A stretch of DNA of 62,000 bases from Cryptomeria japonica (lineage: Eukaryota > Streptophyta > Pinopsida > Cupressales > Cupressaceae), in NCBI RefSeq assembly GCF_030272615.1, contig NC_081415.1, positions 513,742,034 to 513,804,033 on the forward strand. The letters are read 5' to 3'. Shown here one piece after another: positions 56,095 through 62,000 of this stretch (position 1 is its first letter; the number at the start of each line of letters is the position of its first letter). The translations under genes were made by a program, and so were the position numbers. Below the pieces are notes generated by a model. That model saw only the letters and a list, made by a program, of their open reading frames with translations. It searched no databases and was not told the DNA's origin.

Positions 56095-57350
56095 TCCCCT
56101 TAGAACCATAGAGGATCACATAGTGTCCTAGGGGATCACGCATGTGTTCTAACACATGCGTGACCCCTTAGGACCACATATGACCCCTTATTAAATCCTT
56201 TTGTGTATGACATATGGTCCCTTAAGATCACGTGTAGTGTCCTAAGGGGTTGAATATGTGGTCCTAACACAGACGTGACCCGTTGGGACCACATATGACC
56301 CCTTATAACATCCTAGTGTACATACGACATACCCCTTAGGATCACATAGCATCCTAAGGAGTCATATGTGGTCCTAAGGGGTCACACATGTTCTAACACA
56401 TGCATGACCCCTCAGGACCACATATGAACCCTTATAAAATCTTAGTGTTTACGATATACCCCTTAGTCCATCACATAGTGTCCTAAGGGGTCATATGTGG
56501 TCATAAGGGGCCACACATGTGTTAACATGTGTGACCCATTAGGACCACATATGATCCCTTATAAAATCCAAGTGTATACCACATATACCCCTTAGGATCA
56601 CAGTTTCCTAGAAGGGGTCATATGTGGTCATAAGGGGTCACATGTGTGTTATAACACATGACTGACCCATTAGGACTACATTTGACCCCTTATAACATCC
56701 TAGTGTGTATGAAATGTTCCCCTCAAGATCACATAGTGTCCTAAGGGGTCATATGTGGTCCTAAGGTGTCACACATGTGTTCTAACACATGCATTGCCCC
56801 TTAGAACCGCATATGACCCCTTATAAAATCCTAGTTTGTATGACATACGGTCCCTTAAGATCACATATGTATTAGTGTCCTAAGGGATTGAATATGTGGT
56901 CTTAAGGGATCACACATGTTCTAACACATGCATGTGTGTGACCCCTTAGGACCACATATGACCCCCTATAAAATCCTAGTGTACATATGGCATAAGCCTT
57001 AAGATCACATAGTATCCTAAAGGGTCACGGATGTGTTCTAAGACATGCATGACAACTTAGAACCGCATATGACCCCTTATAAAATCCTAGTGTATATGAG
57101 ATATGGTCCCTTAAGATCACATACATAGTGTCCTAAGGGGTTAGATATGTGGTCCTAATGGCTCATGCATATGTTAACACATGCATGACCCCTTAAGACC
57201 AAGTATAATCCCTTATAGCATCCTAGTGAGTACAACATGTACCTGTTAGGATCACATAGTGTCCTAAGGGGTCACACATGTGTTCTAACACATGCATGTG
57301 ACCTCTTTGCACCACATATGATTTCTTATAACATCCTATTTTACATATGA
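56095..57350. repeat. Palindromic tandem array, copy 3 (shortened)
   Basis: Ten anchors (about 56,203, 56,307, 56,441, 56,567, 56,698, 56,830, 56,972, 57,090, 57,221 and 57,336) correspond in order and in diagnostic variants to units 1-10 of the copy 2 array. Units 11-17 are missing, with the junction near 57,355 (GACATATGATGACTGC). Confidence 0.9.
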
Positions 57351-57827
57351 CATATGATGACTGCACCGATAAAGGAGAGAAGTCTATTTGTGATGAAGTG
57401 ATTGAGATTGTATGATTAGATGACATAAAAAATGGTTGTGCTTACCAGTTAAGCCTTACCTGTTGAACTATAGGACTACGATGACTATAGAAACATAGTT
57501 TCCATCAATGACAATATACAGCATATTCATCATACAATAATCTAGTCTCTTTGCAAATCAAACATGTACTAGTTGCATCAAACAAACAAAGATTTATCTG
57601 TTCAAATCAAATGATCAAATGCCAACACTTTCCTTATTTTCTTTCTAGTTAAAATCATTTCAGTTAATTATTTTTTCATTGAATATCATCGGAAGGTAGT
57701 TTTCACCTTGTAAAATAAGAAGAGAATGAGTCAGTAGATAGTTTGTTTAGACTAGTTCAACCATGCTTACGTTTTTCACCTTTGCGGGAGTGAGAATATA
57801 GAGAGGTGATAAATCTATCAACCACCA
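57351..57827 (+). mobile_element. 3' tail of array-bearing LTR, copy 3
   Basis: Aligns with 1005-1445 in copy 1 and with the copy 2 tail without its insertion. Ends CAACCACCA before the PBS-like motif. Confidence 0.6.
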
Positions 57828-57834
57828 GATTTTT

Positions 57835-57853
57835 TGCGACTCTGTTGGGGATG
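57835..57853 (+). other. Primer-binding-site-like motif, copy 3
   Basis: TGCGACTCTGTTGGGGATG, related to 1453 and 21,330, with one G of the TGG start lost. Confidence 0.6.
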
Positions 57854-60009
57854 AAACTAGAAGATTTATGAAAGCTAGTGGTTCTAGTCGCTAAACCAAT
57901 ACCTTCTTGTCTATAGTAAGGACTCTACATAGATATTTACATAAAGCTTCATAGTGTGAGATTTCATAAGAGGACCTTTATTCTAGTTCCAAGCATATAG
58001 GAAATTATTCGATTTTTCCTTCTACTATAAAGGGAAGTGCAATTGAAAATAGAGTTAATATAAAAGTAGGTTTTGCATCATGATTAAATACAATTTCATC
58101 GAGATAAAATGGAATACTAGGACTAGAAACAATGAACTTAAACCAATATAGGTTTTTTGCTAAAAGAGTATAGATTTTAGAGAGAATAAGATATCCTTGA
58201 ACTAGAATTAAAATAAGAATTTTTTTTTCTTAAAGATCTAACAGTGACAATTAGTTTATCTAGTAAAATTTCTAACATACCCTAATATTTCCATACAGAT
58301 ATGGAATAATCTCAACCAACTTTTACACAACAAATCTTTAGATGCACAAATGATTTTTTCTAGCTTCTTTATATTAACAAGGCAAGTATGTGTTCAAATA
58401 GTAAGATCTCTAAATTCATTTCATAACCAAGACATAAGCATAGAATATTATTCCAAGGACCTTGTAGATTTCACCTCCTAGCCTAAGCTTATAGTATGTC
58501 ACCCCCCAAAATAGGAGGCGATCATGGAGATCGGGTACACACATGCAACTAACTAGAAAATGGAATAGAAAATATACAAAAACACACACATATACATGTA
58601 GATAAATTTGAACAAGGGATGCTATATGCATAATTACCATCTCTTGTTTCAAAGAGGGTAATACAAGGGTCCCTCATAGTAATGGGGTTGATAGATACAT
58701 AATGTTAATCATCATATTTTTTGCAGTTCTAGCTAGCAACTCTTCACTCATGCTAGCAACTCTTCACTCATGTATCACTAAAATTTGTAAACAAATACAC
58801 TTCACTCATACCCATCCAATCACATGGAGTGAAATAAACACCAAAGTGGTTCTCCCTCTCTTAATCTCATATGCAAGTTGCTCTCAATAAGCTAGGGAGC
58901 CAACCCAACACCACTATCCACATAAATTATAAAGGTTATACATTTTGTAAACATGCACTTAAGACATTCTTGCATTTTCAAATAAATAAGAATTTAAATC
59001 CCACCTCAATAAGAAAATCAAAGAAAATATGAGTACTTTACAAGTACACTCATATCTCATACATGATATTTCATAATGCACATTATCATTATGAGACTCT
59101 ATCCTTTCCATATAGGCTGAGTCTGGACACACGTGGATAAATCACGTAGGGTCTTTTGGTTATGTCCAGTTTTTAGGGGCCATAGAAGACTATTTCTATG
59201 GACTCCAATTCACATGTTAGTCAAACCATTAAGATTAAATAGCCAAAATGATAAATATTAATAATCATTTACACACATATTCATAGATAATTCAATATGT
59301 AAGTACATTCATAAACTTATTTTCCATTAAGATAACCACACTCTTTAACTCTTACACCATTTGGTAACCATAAAGACTTTCATTTAAATCACTAGGAAAA
59401 AATCATCACAATAATCACTAAAACGGATATTTAAATATCCACATCAATTATTACATATTCAACGCTCAGCATATCATGTCGAGGTTCAAATTAAGCATAT
59501 ACAATAAAAAGCATAATTAATTATTTAATGCACTAATTAACTAATCTAGAAATAAAATTTATGATTCAATTCAATCTCTATAAGTAATCATTATTTATTA
59601 TTTAAAATAAAAATAAAGTATATATCGAGGATCATCATATTAATATAATCAAAATATGTAGTGTGCAAATCATCTAATCATTGTAGTGTCATGAGTTGGT
59701 TGGAATAAAGGAAGGCATTTGTGTTGATTATGATAGTGATTTATTCTATGAGGTTAGAATTACCATAGAAAAAAATAGCATTGAATTTCTCAAGTGTCCT
59801 AAATGACTTGTTTTATGGCAAGTCAATATAATCGACATGTACATCTAGTACAAGCTCAAGAATTGTCTAAACCAAACTATGAAGAAGAAACAAGAACCAA
59901 TGAAGGTGGTATTATCTCCTATATGAAATTTTAGTAACAATTTAAGAGTTGTTGATGAAAATGAATCACACTTAATTCTCTAAACATTTATTATTCATAG
60001 GTAGAAATG
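57854..60009. mobile_element. Non-coding interior of copy 3
   Basis: Colinear with 1472-3657. It has a local 24-bp tandem duplication around CTAGCAACTCTTCACTCATG (58,731-58,778) that copy 1 lacks. It also lacks ~55 bp (near 59,660) that copy 1 has around 3250-3310. Confidence 0.65.
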
Positions 60010-60024
60010 AACTAAAATACACAT

Positions 60025-60098
60025 GTTGATGATGGAATTGAGGATGGCTCTATGTTTCCATGGGTATCATGCTAGGGCTGACGTGCCCTAGCCTGTGT
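60025..60098 (+). mobile_element. LINE 5' end remnant in copy 3
   Basis: Matches 3673-3746, the presumed first bases of the LINE in copy 1, after the same AACTxxAATACACAT target sequence. Similarity stops near 60,100, so the rest of the LINE was lost here. Confidence 0.55.
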
Positions 60099-60937
60099 CG
60101 TGGAAATGTTATTTTTTATAAAGATGTAGAAATAAATAAAAATTCAAAATATAAATATTTATCTAATTTTGTTTATTTAATTCATGTGATCATTAGAATG
60201 ACCATTATTAGTTATTCATCTTCTGTAAACTATATTAATCTTTATCAACAAATATGTTTTCTCCATATCTCAAAAATATTAGAAGATCAAATATTTTGGT
60301 GATATTTTCAAATAGATAAAATACCTTCTCTAATATATTTTAAATTTCTATGTTTTTTTATCAAACATTTATAAAACAATTTTAGAATGAATATATTATG
60401 ACCCAATTTTTATGTCAATCTAGTTTCCTTCATAAAGGTGGAGATTTTGTTCCTATTGTTTCCGAATAATTATTCTACTTTCCTATATATGACTATAGGT
60501 TGAACACTATTTAATAAACATAGTTTTGTTTCAAGCTTCCACTATGAGGATCTCATAGTCTAGATTCATGATTAGTTTACTTGTTACCTACAAAACTTGA
60601 CCTTTTATCTTGAATCTCTCTTCATTTTAAAATAGTTGAAAACAATTATCAAAACAATTGTATTTTCTATAAACTCTAAACTATTATTTTCCATTTTAAT
60701 AAATAGATAATTCTATAGAATTTTTAGAGTGTGATACAAGAAAAAATGTATATTAAATTCAAGCAATTATGAAAGACTTGATTCTCTTCACAATTAGCAA
60801 CTCCATTTTGCACATTTTTCTCATCGACATTTGGTATGTTCCATAGGGTTCGTACCAATATCTTTCTAATTATAGCATATGTATTTACCTATTGTAAATT
60901 TTTATATATTTGAAATTGTTATACTTGTGTGAATGTT
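60099..60937. other. AT-rich stretch, nothing recognised
   Basis: Very AT-rich, only chance frames. Confidence 0.5.
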
Positions 60938-61330
60938 GTCATTGATGTCAAACTCTGTGATCCATGTAGGATCGGATGTAGCATGTTGACCAACAATGGA
61001 AGTCAGGTATGTATGTAATATTGAGTAGCAGTGGAAGTAAGGCATGCATGTAATGTTGAGTAGCAGTGGAAGATAGGTATGATATTGACCAGTGAGGGAT
61101 GTATGATTTACAAAAGTGGTTTCTAGAAGATCCTTTTCTTGGGAACCTAGTGTTTTGGTAATCATGGTTGATCTTTTCCTTTTGTATCAAGTGTTGGTAT
61201 TAGTTGTGACAGTTGAATTGCTACACAAATGTTAATATTGCAATATGATCTATGAATCCTATGCACCAGAACTTATGCCATTCCTATATTAAAGATGGAA
61301 GTTGTTTTACTTGGAATTTGTGTTTATGGG
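60938..61330 (+). mobile_element. Possible LTR start or fragment
   Basis: Begins TGTTGTCATTGATGTCAAAC, like other LTR starts in this window, and contains two ~37-bp direct units (TTGAGTAGCAGTGGAAG at 61,020 and 61,054). No end, PBS or duplication was found. Confidence 0.35.
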
Positions 61331-62000
61331 TCCATATCAATGGGTTTGGGAAAAAAAAATTTTGCCCCAATAATTAAAGCATATGTTCCAATAATTAAGA
61401 AAGAAGCATAGTGTAGAGGAGGGGATTTGTTACCTCTAAGATGATGAATCTTTAGAGAATGAATCTATCCATCACTACCTTACTTATATTGGTGCTAAGG
61501 GTGAGCTAGGGGATAAAAACAAGATGAATCCACACTAATAAATAAATAATTTGATGATTAAAGCACAAAAATGACGCATTATGAAAATCCAAGCTAACAA
61601 CATGGTAATGAATTAGGAAATTTTTTTTAAAGAGAACTAGGTAGGTCTTAGGTTTTGTATGCCAGTGCGGTGCGTGGATGTCTACACAATGCGTTATCAT
61701 TGGTATGACCAGAAAGCACAAAAATTCACAGAAAGCTAACCACAACACTCCTTGACTGTGCAAAACTTGTTCATCACCTTCCCACATGGAGATGGGGGAA
61801 AAATGTTGGGGTTGTATAGGGGCGTATCTCAATCAGACCCCCACTTGGTTTTTCCACCTCCATAGACAACCAAATAGATAGATTGGATAAAAGATAAAAG
61901 ATAAAATGCAAATAGAAACTATACTTGCTTAATGGAAGAAAACCCCTATTGCAATTAGATAGAAATGATATATTGATATGCTAAATGCACCTAGATGATA
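61331..62000. other. Stretch with no recognised gene
   Basis: Short frames on the minus strand (61,506-61,832) show no motif. No repeat or LTR edge was identified up to the window end. Confidence 0.45.

Noticed and set aside
60948-61190. Overlapping minus-strand frames of 80-87 codons
   Set aside because: They cover short tandem units in an LTR-like segment and give repetitive peptides without motifs.

Overview
This window looks like intergenic DNA from a large, transposon-rich plant genome, most probably a gymnosperm (conifer). It holds plant-type Ty1/copia and Ty3/gypsy LTR retrotransposons, L1-type LINEs with an RNase H tail, many solo or broken LTRs, AT-rich filler, and one small gene-like island. 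I inferred the organism from these families; no marker gene fixes it. There are no bacterial operons, and I saw no tRNA or rRNA gene.

The backbone is one repeat family present three times: copy 1 (1 to about 10,210), copy 2 (about 16,380-25,200) and copy 3 (about 47,500-60,100). Each has a long LTR-like segment containing a tandem array of nested-palindrome units of about 110-140 bp (1-950; 17,440-19,860; 56,095-57,350). A shared LTR tail and a PBS-like site follow (1453, 21,330, 57,835). Copies 1 and 3 then have a non-coding interior. Copy 2 has a decayed reading frame of unknown family (21,660-23,400) and a coiled-coil-like remnant (24,130-24,700).

Several insertions are nested in this backbone. 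(a) An L1 LINE (3673-9989) sits in copy 1, with a diverged target duplication and an uninterrupted paralogue of its target at 11,240-11,890; only its first ~75 bp remain in copy 3. (b) A 477-bp solo gypsy LTR (21,948-22,424) with a perfect 5-bp duplication splits the copy 2 reading frame. (c) A full-length copia element on the minus strand (48,422-56,089), with two ~1.5-kb LTRs, PBS, PPT and a perfect 5-bp duplication, interrupts copy 3; copy 2 preserves the empty site.

The most distinctive coding region is 25,515-28,667: an uninterrupted 1,050-codon gypsy-type frame with a retropepsin-like domain and a G-patch-like domain, but no reverse transcriptase or integrase within it or between it and the 3' LTR at 30,337. 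A second, 5'-truncated L1 lies at 33,600-35,930. An ankyrin-repeat pseudogene (41,229-42,241) is the only trace of a host gene. The rest is LTR fragments, microsatellites and unclassified AT-rich DNA.

Most coding remnants carry in-frame stops of the CAG/CAA-to-TAG/TAA and CGA/TGG-to-TGA/TAG kind, as expected for old, cytosine-methylated transposons. The intact 1,050-codon frame stands out against this.
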